The translations under genes were made by a program, and so were the position numbers. This document shows positions 55,979 through 64,000 of a stretch of 64,000 nt of DNA, one piece after another. The stretch spans positions 11,785 to 75,784 of the forward strand of contig JBBQNQ010000002.1 of the NCBI GenBank assembly GCA_038330095.1. The letters are read 5' to 3'. A model generated the notes under the pieces. It ran no database searches. It saw nothing but the letters and a program-made list of their open reading frames with translations, and was not told where the DNA came from. The DNA comes from JBBPZA01 sp038330095. Its GTDB lineage: Bacteria; Actinomycetota; Thermoleophilia; Solirubrobacterales; Solirubrobacteraceae. The number at the start of each line of letters is the position of its first letter. Positions within the stretch are counted from its first letter, which is position 1.

Positions 55979-56809
55979 ATGACTCTCCTGACCTCCTCTG
56001 CGAGCGACCCCGTCGCGAGCGCGCCGGCGCCCGCGGAGCCTGTCGCGCCGCGGTCGCTGCCGGGCCTCTCGGTCATCCTGCCGTGCTTCAACGAAGAGGC
56101 CAACGTGTCTGCGGCGATCCGCGCGGCGATGGCCGCCGCCGCCCGCACGAGCCTGGACTACGAGATCCTCGTGGTCGACGACGGCAGCAGCGACGACACC
56201 GCGCGCGTGGCCTCGAGCTTCGTGGGCGAGATCAGCCGCGTCCGGTTGCTGGTGCACCCGCACAATCGCGGCTACGGGGCGGCCCTTAGCACCGGCATCA
56301 GGGCCGCGTGGATGCCGTGGGTGCTGATCACCGACTCAGACCTCCAGTTCGACCTCGACGACCTCGACCAGTTCGCCGCGCTCGCGGACTCGGCCGACGT
56401 CGTCGCCGGGCGCCGGTCGCCCCGCTGCGATCCGCCCCTGCGGCGGATGAACGGCGCCGCGTGGAGCTGGCTCGTGCGCTCGCTCTTCCACCTGCCCGTC
56501 CACGACGTCGACTGCGCGTTCAAGCTGATCCGCCGCGAGCTCCTCGACGGGCTCGAGCTCAGCTCCAGCGGCGCGATGATCAGCACCGAGCTGCTGGTCA
56601 AGTGCCGCGCGCAGGGGGCGCGGATCCTAGAGCAGGACGTGCGCCATCGCCATCGCCCCGCCGGCGACCAGAGCGGCGCACGCGTCGGCGTGGTCGTGCG
56701 GGCGTTCCGCGAGCTCGCCGCCCAACAGACCGGCCTGCGCCGCCTGTCGCGCCAGGCCCCGCCCGAGCGCGGCCCGCGAGCTAGCTTCGGCCAGGGCCTG
56801 CCAAGCTGA
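55979..56809 (+). CDS. Family 2 glycosyltransferase (dolichyl-phosphate-mannose synthase type)
   Basis: 276 residues. LSVILPCFNEEANVSAAIRA starts the GT-A fold, ILVVDDGSSDDTARVA and WVLITDSDLQFDLDDLDQF give the nucleotide and metal (D-x-D) sites, and GAMISTELLVKCRAQGARIL the acceptor region. No membrane helix is visible. Such enzymes put mannose, glucose or another sugar on a polyprenyl phosphate, the donor used by the two GT-C enzymes next to it. ATG at 55979. Confidence 0.9.
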   Translation: MTLLTSSASDPVASAPAPAEPVAPRSLPGLSVILPCFNEEANVSAAIRAAMAAAARTSLDYEILVVDDGSSDDTARVASSFVGEISRVRLLVHPHNRGYGAALSTGIRAAWMPWVLITDSDLQFDLDDLDQFAALADSADVVAGRRSPRCDPPLRRMNGAAWSWLVRSLFHLPVHDVDCAFKLIRRELLDGLELSSSGAMISTELLVKCRAQGARILEQDVRHRHRPAGDQSGARVGVVVRAFRELAAQQTGLRRLSRQAPPERGPRASFGQGLPS

Positions 56810-56885
56810 TCCGGGCCGGGGCAGCGCCCGGCACCGGGCCGGGCAGCCGGCCCCGCGCGGCGTGCGGCACAGGTACCGTAGCCCC

Positions 56886-57587
56886 ATGTGCGCGATGACC
56901 GCGCTGGACATCCTCGTCGTGGACGACGAGTCCGAGCTGCGCGAGCAGCTGCGAAGGCTCTTCGACCGTGAGGGCCACCGAGTGATGACGGTGGCCGACG
57001 GGCGCGCGGCCATCGATCGGGCCACGACGGACCGCTTCGACGTGGTCCTGCTCGACGTCGCCCTGGGCCCCGGTCCGGACGGTTACGAGGTCTGTCGCAC
57101 CCTTCGCGAGCGCCGCAACGTCGTGCCGATCATCATGCTCACCGCCCGCGACAGCGAGGCCGACGCGGTCCTGGGCCTCGAGGCCGGCGCCGACGACTAC
57201 GTGACCAAGCCGTTCGGGTCAGCCGAGCTGCGCAGCCGCATCCGGGCCGTCCTGCGCCGCTCGGGAGGCCAGCCCGCAGGCGAGGAGGTGCTGAGCTGCG
57301 GCCCGCTCACCCTCGACCGCGCCACCCGCGAGGTGACGACGCACGGGCACCCCGTCAAGCTCACCTTCTCCGAGTTCGAGCTGCTGCGCACCCTGATGGA
57401 GAAGCCCGGCGTGCTGTTCACCCGCCAGGAGCTGTTGCGGGGAATCTGGGGCGACAGCGCCTACCGCGATCCCCGCGGCATTGACGTCCACCTGCGTCAC
57501 CTGCGCGAGAAGCTCGAGGAGGAGCCGGCTACCCCGCGGCTCCTACTCACGGTGCGCGGAGTCGGCTACCGCCTGTACCGGCCCTGA
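56886..57587 (+). CDS. OmpR/PhoB-family response regulator
   Basis: 233 residues from ATG 56886; ATG 56895 (MTALDILVVDDESELREQLR) is nearly as good. The receiver has DD acidic pair (VVDDE), phospho-acceptor Asp in VLLDVALGPG, Thr in IMLTARDSEADAV and Lys in YVTKPFGSAELRSRI. The winged-helix domain (KLTFSEFELLRTLMEKPGVL, then DVHLRHLREKLEEEPATPRL) ends in VRGVGYRLYRP. The kinase gene follows after 1 base. This regulator is the best candidate to bind the nearby 11-bp repeats. Confidence 0.96.
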   Translation: MCAMTALDILVVDDESELREQLRRLFDREGHRVMTVADGRAAIDRATTDRFDVVLLDVALGPGPDGYEVCRTLRERRNVVPIIMLTARDSEADAVLGLEAGADDYVTKPFGSAELRSRIRAVLRRSGGQPAGEEVLSCGPLTLDRATREVTTHGHPVKLTFSEFELLRTLMEKPGVLFTRQELLRGIWGDSAYRDPRGIDVHLRHLREKLEEEPATPRLLLTVRGVGYRLYRP

Positions 57588-57588
57588 G

Positions 57589-59022
57589 GTGCGGCGGGTG
57601 GCCTTCCTGGGCCTCCGGGGCCGCCTGACGGCGGCCTTGCTCGCGGTCAGCGCCCTCACGCTCGCCGTGGTCGCGGGCGCGCTGCTGCTCCCCCTCGACC
57701 ACCGGCTGCGCCAGGACGCCGTGACCTCGCTCAGCCAGACGGCGCTCGCCGCGCGACCAAGCTTCGCCGACCTTCCGAGCTCGGCCATCCGCCCGCGCTC
57801 GCGTGCGCTCCTTCGCGTGGCCGAGCGCTTGCGCCGACAGACCGGCGTGGAGGTCGCCGCGGTGGACACGCGCGGCCGGCTCCTCGTCGCCACCGACTTC
57901 GAGCCGGCTGAGCGCTTCGACCGCGCCCGGCGGGCGCTGCGGAAGAACCGGCCCGTGCGCGGGCTGACCGGAAGCGGCGACGACCAGGCCGCGGAGGTCG
58001 CCATTCCCGTGCGGACAGACGAGAAGCGCTTCGCAGTGACACTGCGCCGGCCGCTCGACGCCGCCCGCTCCGCCGCGCAGGTCGTCCGCCGCGGGCTGCT
58101 CCTCGCCGCCCCCGCCGGACTGGCACTGGCGCTGCTCGTCGGCGTCCTGCTCGCCGGCCGCCTCGTCCGGCGGCTGAACGCGCTGCGCGACACCGCGCTG
58201 CGGGTCGCCGACGTCGGGCCGGTCGCTGAGGTCCAGCCCGATCAGGCCCAGGACGAGGTCGGCGACCTCACGCGCGCGTTCGCCACCATGCAGCAGCGGC
58301 TGCGCGAGCAGGAGCAGGCGAGGCGCACCTTCGTGGCCACCGCCTCGCACGAGCTGCGCACCCCGGTCGCCTCCCTGCAGCTCCTGCTCGAGTCTCTGGC
58401 CCGCGACCTCGAGCCGCCGAAGCCCGATCTCCCCGGGGCTCGCGACCAGGTCGGCCGGGCGCAGCGGCAGAGCACGCGCCTCGGGCTGCTCGCCGCCGAG
58501 CTGCTGGACCTCAGCCGGCTGGACGCCGGCGTGCCGCTGCGCGAGGAGCTCGTCGACCTGCGCGACCTCAGCCACTCGGTCGTGAACGAGTTCGAGGTCC
58601 GCGGCCGCGAGCGCGACGTCGCGATCGAGCTCGACGCCCCCCGGCGCAGCTGGGCGTTCGCCGACCCCGGCGGCGTCGCGCGGGTTCTCGGCATCCTGCT
58701 CGACAACGCGCTGCGCTTCGGTCCCGGCGGCTCGGCGGTTACCGTGCGCCTCGACGCGCGCGACGGCAGCGGGCCCGTGATAGCGGTCAGCGACCTAGGG
58801 CCGGGAGTACCGGCGAAGGAGCAGGATCAGATCTTCGAGCGTTTCCATCGGGGCACGGAGACGGCGGGGGAGAGCGGCTTCGGCCTCGGGCTGGCGATCG
58901 GCAGCGAGCTCGCCGATCGCATGGGCGGCTCGCTGCGGCTGGTCGACGCGAGCGCCGGCGCCACGTTCGAGCTCAGCCTTCCCCCCGCTCCCGCGGAGCT
59001 CCTCGATCCCGACGCGGGCTAA
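57589..59022 (+). CDS. Sensor histidine kinase, partner of the adjacent response regulator
   Basis: 477 residues from GTG 57589. There are two membrane helices (AALLAVSALTLAVVAGALLL and LLLAAPAGLALALLVGVLLA) with an outside sensor of about 130 residues. HAMP-like RLVRRLNALRDTALRVADVG follows, then the His box TASHELRTPVASLQLLLE. The ATPase domain has NALRFGPGG, DLGPGVP and GFGLGLAIGSELADRMGG. It pairs with the regulator one base upstream and would sense envelope conditions. Confidence 0.95.
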   Translation: MRRVAFLGLRGRLTAALLAVSALTLAVVAGALLLPLDHRLRQDAVTSLSQTALAARPSFADLPSSAIRPRSRALLRVAERLRRQTGVEVAAVDTRGRLLVATDFEPAERFDRARRALRKNRPVRGLTGSGDDQAAEVAIPVRTDEKRFAVTLRRPLDAARSAAQVVRRGLLLAAPAGLALALLVGVLLAGRLVRRLNALRDTALRVADVGPVAEVQPDQAQDEVGDLTRAFATMQQRLREQEQARRTFVATASHELRTPVASLQLLLESLARDLEPPKPDLPGARDQVGRAQRQSTRLGLLAAELLDLSRLDAGVPLREELVDLRDLSHSVVNEFEVRGRERDVAIELDAPRRSWAFADPGGVARVLGILLDNALRFGPGGSAVTVRLDARDGSGPVIAVSDLGPGVPAKEQDQIFERFHRGTETAGESGFGLGLAIGSELADRMGGSLRLVDASAGATFELSLPPAPAELLDPDAG

Positions 59023-59055
59023 CCCGATTCCAACTCAGGGCTCGATCCCGCCAAC
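59019..59055 (+). promoter_or_regulatory. 11-bp direct repeat CTAAC-N6-CCAAC plus further CCAAC
   Basis: CTAAC at 59019 and CCAAC at 59030 have the exact 11-base step seen at 53122 and 55930. Another CCAAC lies at 59051, 21 bases on. The first copy overlaps the kinase stop codon; the last lies 23 bases before the methyltransferase ATG. Confidence 0.5.
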
Positions 59056-59078
59056 GCCGTCTTCGCGATCGTGGTGGC

Positions 59079-59822
59079 ATGGTCGACTCGGAGCTCACGG
59101 CGATGCTGGACGGCGACGAACGGCATTGGTGGTATCGCGGGCGCCGGCAGGTCCTGCTGGCGGCGATCGATCGACTGCCGCTGCCCGCCGACTGCGCGAT
59201 CCTCGACGCCGGCTGCGGCTCGGGGCGCACCCTGGAGGCGCTCGCTCCCTACGGCCGAGTCGCCGGCGTCGACCTCAGCCCGGTGGCCGTGACGGCCGCT
59301 CGCTCACGCGGTTGCGGCGAGATCCGCCGGGGTGCCGTGGAGCAGCTTCCCTACCCCGCCGCGAGCTTCGACCTCATCACCTGCCTAGACGTCATAGAGC
59401 ACACGCCGCTCGAGGCGCGGACGCTTCGCGAGCTGCGGCGGGTCGCAGCGCCGGGGGCCTTCCTGGTCCTGACTGTGCCCGCCTACCAATGGCTGTGGTC
59501 GGTCCACGACGAGCGCAACGGTCACCATCGTCGCTATAACCGCCGCGGTCTGAGCCGGGCGGCGGGAGCCGCGGGCTGGTCGCCGGTCCGCGTGACGCAC
59601 TTCAACAGCCTGCTCTTCGCTCCGGCGGCGGTCGTGCGGCTCGCCCATCGCCGCCGGTCACGGATCGCGGCGGGTCGCTCTGAGCTCTCGCTCACCCCCC
59701 GCTCGCTGGACGGCCTGCTCACGCTGCCCTTCCGCGCGGAGGCCGGGGCGGTTCGCCGCGGCGCGAGCCTTCCCGCCGGCCTGTCCATTCTCGCCGTGTT
59801 CCAGAACGGCGCGCCTGAATGA
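59079..59822 (+). CDS. Class I SAM-dependent methyltransferase
   Basis: 247 residues. ILDAGCGSGRTLEAL (motif I), AGVDLSPVAVTAARSRG, LPYPAASFDLITCLDVIEHT and PGAFLVLTVPAYQWLWSVHD, then GHHRRYNRRGLSRAA, fit a UbiE/DUF-type methyltransferase often encoded near GT2 and GT-C genes. Substrate may be a lipid-linked sugar or isoprenoid. ATG 59079. It shares the CTAAC/CCAAC upstream signal with the glycosyltransferase genes, suggesting one regulon. Confidence 0.88.
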   Translation: MVDSELTAMLDGDERHWWYRGRRQVLLAAIDRLPLPADCAILDAGCGSGRTLEALAPYGRVAGVDLSPVAVTAARSRGCGEIRRGAVEQLPYPAASFDLITCLDVIEHTPLEARTLRELRRVAAPGAFLVLTVPAYQWLWSVHDERNGHHRRYNRRGLSRAAGAAGWSPVRVTHFNSLLFAPAAVVRLAHRRRSRIAAGRSELSLTPRSLDGLLTLPFRAEAGAVRRGASLPAGLSILAVFQNGAPE

Positions 59823-59852
59823 CCGAAGTACGCCGTGCTCTACCCGGACGAG

Positions 59853-60299
59853 TTAGAGGCGGTCGAGGAAGGCGGCCTGCGCCGGATTGATCCGCCGCCG
59901 CGCCGCCGCGATCGCGAACCATTCCGCGCGATCGACCTCCGGGAACTGCTGTCGACGGCCCGAGCGCGGCGGCCACTCCAGCTCGAAGGTGTTGGAGCGC
60001 AGCGTCTCGGGGTCGAAGTCGCCCTCCCGGGCGAAGCCGACGACGACCTTGCCCCCGCTCTGGCGGACCTCCCCGAGCTCGGCCAGCGGCCCCTCGGGTA
60101 GAGGCGCTCCGAGCTCCTCCTCGAACTCGACCCGCGCGCGCTCCCGCGGCGCCTCACCCGGCCCCAGCTCGCCCTTCGGAATCGACCACGCGCCTTCGTC
60201 CTTGCGTGCCCAGAACGGCCCGCCGGGATGCACGAGCAGGACCTCGACCCGACCCGCGCGGCGGCGCCAAAGCAGGATCCCGGCGCTCGTCGTCGGCAC
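59853..60299 (-). CDS. Nudix hydrolase
   Basis: 148 residues. The Nudix box G-x5-E-x7-RE-x2-EE-x-G is read as GELGPGEAPRERARVEFEEE followed by LG at about residues 43-65, preceded by AWSIPKGE. ATG-like start at 60299 (MPTTSAGILLWRRRAGRVEV). Closest to DUF-type Nudix proteins of 140-160 residues that hydrolyse nucleoside di- or triphosphates with Mg. Substrate not readable. Convergent with the methyltransferase gene. Confidence 0.92.
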   Translation of the reverse strand: MPTTSAGILLWRRRAGRVEVLLVHPGGPFWARKDEGAWSIPKGELGPGEAPRERARVEFEEELGAPLPEGPLAELGEVRQSGGKVVVGFAREGDFDPETLRSNTFELEWPPRSGRRQQFPEVDRAEWFAIAAARRRINPAQAAFLDRL

Positions 60300-60408
60300 C
60301 GGGCTGACGGTACCCGGATGCGTCTGCCGCGGCGTCGCGAAGCTGCGGCGCGCCCGGTCTGGATGGCCGAGGTGCGCCGTGGTCTACCTTTGAAGGACCC
60401 GAGGTTCC

Positions 60409-61575
60409 ATGTCCTACCTGCGCACGATCTCGACCCGCCGCGTCCTCGCCCTCTGCGCAGTCGTAGCGCTAGGCGCGGGCGCGCTCGCCGCGATCGCGCT
60501 CGCCGCCGGAGGGGGCGCTCCCAAGCCACCGCCCAAGCCGCTCGCCCAGGCCCTGCGTGACGCGCTGAACGCGCCGCCGGCAAAGGGGGTCACCGCGCGC
60601 ATCGCCTTCACCAACCGCCTGATCGATTCGGGCGTGCTGCAGGGCTCCGATCCGATCCTAACGGGGGCGACGGGCCGCCTGTGGGCCGCCGGCGGCCGCC
60701 TGCGGCTCGAGCTGCAGGCCTCACCGGACCGCGGCGGCGGTGACGTCCAGGTGCTGGTCGACGGCAATCGCCTGTCGGTCTATGACTCCGGCTCGAACAC
60801 CGTCTACCGCGCTGCCCTTCCGCGCGAGCGAAAGAGCGAGCCGGCCGGCGCGGTGCCCTCGCTCGCGCGGATCCAGAAGGCGCTCGACCGGGTGATGGTG
60901 CGCGCAGCGCTCTCCGCCGCGACGCCGAGCAACGTGGCCGGGCGCCCGGCGTACACGGTTCGCGGCGCGCCGCGCGACCCTGGCGGCCTGCTCGACAGGC
61001 TGGAGCTCGCTTGGGACGCCGGGACCGGAGTGCCGCTGCGGGCCGCCGTGTACGGGTCGGGCTCGGCGGCTCCGGTGCTCGAGCTCGAGGCGACGAAGGT
61101 CTCCTTCGGCTCCGTCCCCGCCTCCAACTTGACGGTGGCGATCCCCTCCGGCGCTAAGAACGTCGACCTCGCGCCGAGCTCGGGCGGGCGCTCGGGCGAG
61201 CGGCCGGCGGTCACCGGCCTCGCCGCCGTACGCCGCAGGCTGCCCTTCACGCTCGCCGCCCCGCCCGCGCTGGCCGGGCGCGTGCGCGACGAAGTTCGGC
61301 TCGTCGAGCTCGAGGGCGCTTCGGGCGCGGTCGTGACCTACGGCAAGGGCCCGGGCGCCGTCGCGGTGCTCGAGACCCGAGCTTCGGCGCCGGGCAACGG
61401 CAGCGGCTCAATATCCAGGCTCAAGCTGCCGCAGGTCACGGTCGACGGCAGCCCTGGCGAGGAGCTCGATACCGCCCTGGGGACGGTGCTGCGCTTCCGG
61501 CGCGGCGCCGTCGAGTACACGGTCCTCGGATCGGTCTCGCCGACCGTCGCCAAGGCAGCATCCCGAGCGCTTTGA
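60409..61575 (+). CDS. Secreted LolA/RseB-like lipoprotein-carrier-fold protein
   Basis: 388 residues. A signal/anchor helix (RRVLALCAVVALGAGALAAI) is followed by a LolA-like beta sheet: GVTARIAFTNRLIDSGVLQG, GRLRLELQASPDRG, VQVLVDGNRLSVYDSGSNTV and VAGRPAYTVR, the pattern of DUF4367/LolA/sigma-regulatory proteins of actinobacteria. The last 120 residues form a second similar domain. It overlaps the ABC ATPase start by 4 bases, so it works with that transporter. GAGG precedes the ATG; a TACCTT box lies at 60385. Confidence 0.75.
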   Translation: MSYLRTISTRRVLALCAVVALGAGALAAIALAAGGGAPKPPPKPLAQALRDALNAPPAKGVTARIAFTNRLIDSGVLQGSDPILTGATGRLWAAGGRLRLELQASPDRGGGDVQVLVDGNRLSVYDSGSNTVYRAALPRERKSEPAGAVPSLARIQKALDRVMVRAALSAATPSNVAGRPAYTVRGAPRDPGGLLDRLELAWDAGTGVPLRAAVYGSGSAAPVLELEATKVSFGSVPASNLTVAIPSGAKNVDLAPSSGGRSGERPAVTGLAAVRRRLPFTLAAPPALAGRVRDEVRLVELEGASGAVVTYGKGPGAVAVLETRASAPGNGSGSISRLKLPQVTVDGSPGEELDTALGTVLRFRRGAVEYTVLGSVSPTVAKAASRAL

Positions 61576-62540
61576 GCGCCGTTTCCGCCGCGCCGATCGA
61601 GGTCCGCGGGCTGACCAAGCGCTACGGCGAGCTCGTGGCCGTGGACGATGTCGACCTCACGGTGCAGGCCGGGGACGTGTTCGGCTACCTCGGGCCCAAC
61701 GGGGCGGGCAAGACCACGTCTCTGCGGATGATGCTCGGGCTGATCCGTCCCACGGAGGGCACCGTGGCGCTGTTCGGCCGCAATCCGCAGGCCGGGGTCG
61801 CCGCGCTCGACGGCGTGGCCGGCTTCGTCGAGGCGCCGCGCTTCTACCCCTACCTCACGGGCCGGCGCAATCTGGAGCTGTGCGCCGCGCTCGACGGCGA
61901 TGACGCGCGCGGGCGCATCGACGAGGTGCTGGACGTCGTCGAGCTGCGCGATCGCGCCAAGGACAAGGTCGGCGGCTACTCCCACGGGATGCGACAGCGG
62001 CTGGGCATCGCGGCGGCGCTGCTGCGCCGCCCGCGGCTCATGCTGCTCGACGAGCCGGCGACCGGCCTTGACCCCGCCGGCATGCGCGACATGCGGCTGC
62101 TGATCCGCCGGCTGGCCGACGGCGGGATGACCGTCCTGCTCTCCAGCCACCTGCTCCCCGAGGTGGAGGAGCTGTGCAACCGGGTGGCCATCGTCCGGCG
62201 CGGAAGCGTCGCCTACGAAGGGGCGCTGGCCGACCTGCGCCGCGCGGCGGGCTCGACGCACCGCCTGCGCACCACCGACGACCGGCGCGCTCTCGCGGTG
62301 GCCGAGGCCCAGCGCGGGATCGACCGCGTGACGACCGACCCCGCCGGGGGCCTGGCCATGCGCGCCGAGTCCGAGAGCGCCATCGCCGAGCTGTCGCTCG
62401 CACTGGCCGAGGCGGGGGCGCTCACCCTCGAGCTGGCACCCCGCAACGCGACGCTCGAAGACCTGTTCTTCGCTCTGACCGAGGGCGAGGGCGAGGGAGG
62501 CGGACCGCGGACCGCCTTCCCCGCAAAGGCGGCGGTGTGA
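61572..62540 (+). CDS. ABC-2 type transporter ATPase
   Basis: 322 residues, TTG start overlapping the previous stop (TTGA). Walker A LGPNGAGKTTSLRMMLG, signature YSHGMRQRLGIAAALL, Walker B LMLLDEPATGLDP and H-loop LLSSHLLPEVEEL match the CcmA/drug-resistance ATPase group with a C-terminal extension (residues 220-322). The next gene is the matching permease. Export of a lipid, antibiotic or glycoconjugate is inferred. Confidence 0.95.
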   Translation: MSAVSAAPIEVRGLTKRYGELVAVDDVDLTVQAGDVFGYLGPNGAGKTTSLRMMLGLIRPTEGTVALFGRNPQAGVAALDGVAGFVEAPRFYPYLTGRRNLELCAALDGDDARGRIDEVLDVVELRDRAKDKVGGYSHGMRQRLGIAAALLRRPRLMLLDEPATGLDPAGMRDMRLLIRRLADGGMTVLLSSHLLPEVEELCNRVAIVRRGSVAYEGALADLRRAAGSTHRLRTTDDRRALAVAEAQRGIDRVTTDPAGGLAMRAESESAIAELSLALAEAGALTLELAPRNATLEDLFFALTEGEGEGGGPRTAFPAKAAV

Positions 62541-63355
62541 GGCCCGGCGTGCTCACCGTCTATCGCTGGGAGCTGCGCAAGCTGCGCTTCCAGAAGCGCA
62601 CCTACCTCGGCCTCGGGGCCGCCGCGCTGGTGCCGATCCTCTTCTCGGTCGCGGTGGCGACGCAGAAGGGCGGCCCCGAGGACGTGGCCTTCGGGCGCTA
62701 CATCCACTCGACCGGTCTGGCGATCCCGCTCGTGCTGCTGCTGTTCGGATCGATCTGGATGTTCCCGCTCATCACCGCGCTGGTCGCGGGCGACATCGTC
62801 GCCGCCGAGGACCACAACGGGACGCTCAAGACGATCCTCACCCGCTCGGTCGAGCGCCACCAGGTGTTCGGGGGCAAGGCCCTCGCGGCGATGACCTACG
62901 CCGTTGCCGCCATCGCGCTGAGCGGCGCGATCGCGGTGGGTGCGGGGTCCATCGTCTCCGGCTTTCACCCGCTGCCCACCCTCTCGGGGACGACGATCTC
63001 GGCCAGCCGCGGTCTGGGACTGGTCGGCGCCAGCCTGCTCGTCTACCTCATGCCGATCCTCGCGATCGCGGCGATCGGCCTGCTGTTCTCCACGGTGTTC
63101 CGCAACAGCGCCGCGGCGGTGGTCGGGACGCTGATGGCCTCGCTGCTGCTCCAGCTCATAGGCATCCTGCCCGGGCTGCGCTTCATGGACCCGTACCTGC
63201 TGAGCACCCAGTTCACCGCCTGGCAGGGGCTCCTGCGCGAGCCGGTGGACTGGGCGCCGATCGTCCGTGCGGCCTGGGTGTGCTCGCTCTACGCGGTTCC
63301 CGCGCTCGTCGCCGGCTTCCTCGTCTTCCTGCGCCGGGACGTCGCCGGGGGCTGA
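62537..63355 (+). CDS. ABC-2 type permease
   Basis: 272 residues from GTG 62537, which overlaps the ATPase stop (GTGA). Six membrane helices (LGLGAAALVPILFSVAVATQ, IPLVLLLFGSIWMFPLITAL, TYAVAAIALSGAIAVGAGSI, and others) and GDIVAAEDHNGTLKTILTRS, the coupling helix region typical of ABC-2 permeases. Works with the preceding ATPase as a homo- or heterodimer. Confidence 0.92.
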   Translation: MRPGVLTVYRWELRKLRFQKRTYLGLGAAALVPILFSVAVATQKGGPEDVAFGRYIHSTGLAIPLVLLLFGSIWMFPLITALVAGDIVAAEDHNGTLKTILTRSVERHQVFGGKALAAMTYAVAAIALSGAIAVGAGSIVSGFHPLPTLSGTTISASRGLGLVGASLLVYLMPILAIAAIGLLFSTVFRNSAAAVVGTLMASLLLQLIGILPGLRFMDPYLLSTQFTAWQGLLREPVDWAPIVRAAWVCSLYAVPALVAGFLVFLRRDVAGG

Positions 63356-63397
63356 GCCCCTCCGCGTGTTGCTCATGAGCCCAACCTGACAGGCCCC

Positions 63398-63438
63398 GGT
63401 CAAGCCCGGCTTGGGTCAAGGTCAACGGCCGGTCAAAG
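63398..63438 (+). promoter_or_regulatory. Cluster of four GGTCAA repeats, candidate autoregulatory site
   Basis: GGTCAA occurs at 63398, 63414, 63420 and 63431. The copies at 63398, 63420 and 63431 are in 11-base register. The stretch GGTCAACGGCCGGTCAAAG (63420-63438) matches the element at 47107-47126 at 17 of 19 positions. It ends about 43 bases before the response regulator ATG, the same distance as at the lipoprotein gene. Confidence 0.6.
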
Positions 63439-63480
63439 GTCGCCGGGCAGCGGCTACCCGGGCGCTAGCGTCCAAAAGCA

Positions 63481-64000
63481 ATGAGCCTGCCCGGAATCCT
63501 GCTCGTCGAAGACGACGAGGCGATCGCCGGCGGTCTCGTCCGGGTCCTCTTCGCCCAGGGCTACGCAGTACGCCGGCTGGCTCGCGGCGGGCCGGCGCTC
63601 GCCGCCGCCGGCTCGGAGATCGGGCTCGTCGTCCTCGACCTCGGCCTCCCGGACGTCGACGGCATCGAGGTCTGCCGGCGGCTGCGCACCGCGCGGCCCG
63701 ATCTGGCGATCCTCATCCTGTCCGCGCGCGACCAGGAGCTCGACGTCGTGGCCGGCCTCGACGCCGGGGCCGACGACTACCTGATCAAGCCGTTCCGGCT
63801 CTCCGAGCTGCTCGCGCGGGTCCGCGCGCACCTGCGCCGGGCCGACCAGGCTGCGATCGAGCCGTCCGAGCCGCTGCGGGCCGGCGACGTCGTCGTCGAC
63901 CTGCCCGCGCGCCGTGCCTGGCAGGCCGGCGACGAGCTCGCGCTGCGACCCAAGGAGTTCGAGCTGCTCGCGCTGCTCGTCGCGCAGGACGGCCGCGTCG
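63481..64000 (+). CDS. OmpR/PhoB-family response regulator (cut by window edge)
   Basis: 173 codons visible. The receiver MSLPGILLVEDDEAIAGGLV has the EDD acidic pair, the acceptor Asp in VVLDLGLPDVDG, Ser in LILSARDQELDVV and Lys in YLIKPFRLSELLARVRAHLR. The winged-helix domain begins with LALRPKEFELLALLVAQDGR and runs off the window. The kinase partner may lie outside the window or be the unpaired kinase at 45744, which shares the GGTCAA upstream element. Confidence 0.95.
   Translation, partial: MSLPGILLVEDDEAIAGGLVRVLFAQGYAVRRLARGGPALAAAGSEIGLVVLDLGLPDVDGIEVCRRLRTARPDLAILILSARDQELDVVAGLDAGADDYLIKPFRLSELLARVRAHLRRADQAAIEPSEPLRAGDVVVDLPARRAWQAGDELALRPKEFELLALLVAQDGRV

Overview
This is a very GC-rich chromosomal stretch (roughly 70% by eye) with tightly packed genes, many GTG starts and many 4-base stop/start overlaps. 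The gene set includes a complete F1Fo ATP synthase operon, methylmalonyl-CoA mutase, actinobacterial-style ABC/two-component loci, a MetE C-domain protein, a DUF1385 protein and an R2lox-like oxidase. It suggests a free-living aerobic or facultative member of the Actinomycetota, most likely the Thermoleophilia/Solirubrobacterales side. That placement is inferred from gene content and style, not from a marker tree. I see no tRNA, rRNA, CRISPR array, insertion sequence or phage gene.

Layout. 1-7738 (minus): the operon atpI-like-atpB-E-F-H-A-G-D-C, followed by a truncated M20 peptidase at the left edge. 7951-12196 (plus): an ECF sigma/anti-sigma pair, CorA, an enolase-superfamily protein, a cupin, a USP-like protein and a tiny acidic protein. 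12206-13132: an R2lox-like oxidase. 13152-21633: a surface-polysaccharide/nucleotide-sugar cluster containing a TIM-barrel/CapD fusion, two SDR epimerases, a UDP-sugar dehydrogenase, a WecA-type phosphosugar transferase, a secreted PASTA-like protein and a DUF354 protein. 21659-30209: glyA, two Tim44-like proteins, a carotenoid oxygenase with a divergent PadR regulator, an L,D-transpeptidase, and the translation set tsaC-prmC-prfA, with rpmE further on at 33.5 kb.

30281-44184: a GcvT-like fragment protein, a MetE-like protein, DUF1385, rpmE and a secreted CARDB protein. Then comes a block for acyl-CoA and branched-chain/propionate catabolism: ETF-quinone oxidoreductase, EtfA, EtfB, separate B12-binding and catalytic mutase subunits, an acyl-CoA dehydrogenase, a HAD hydrolase and a thiolase. 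Electrons from the acyl-CoA dehydrogenase would pass via EtfAB to ETF-QO. Two near-perfect palindromes in front of etfB look like TetR-type operators.

44262-64000: leucyl aminopeptidase, a histidine kinase divergent from a lipoprotein/MacB-like ABC export locus, then an extracytoplasmic glycosylation locus (two GT-C enzymes, GT2, esterase, methyltransferase) wrapped around a response regulator/histidine kinase pair. These are followed by a Nudix hydrolase, a LolA-like protein with an ABC-2 type transporter, and a second response regulator cut by the right edge.

The most interesting new signal is regulatory. Direct repeats with exact 11-bp spacing (OmpR/PhoB-type geometry) occur in front of genes in the last 17 kb in two sequence classes. 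CTAAC-N6-CCAAC precedes three separate genes of the glycosylation locus. A GGTCAA-N5-GGTCAA element, matching at 17 of 19 positions, occurs both at the lipoprotein/kinase junction (47.1 kb) and in front of the response regulator at 63.5 kb. This links two loci 16 kb apart, including an apparently orphan kinase.
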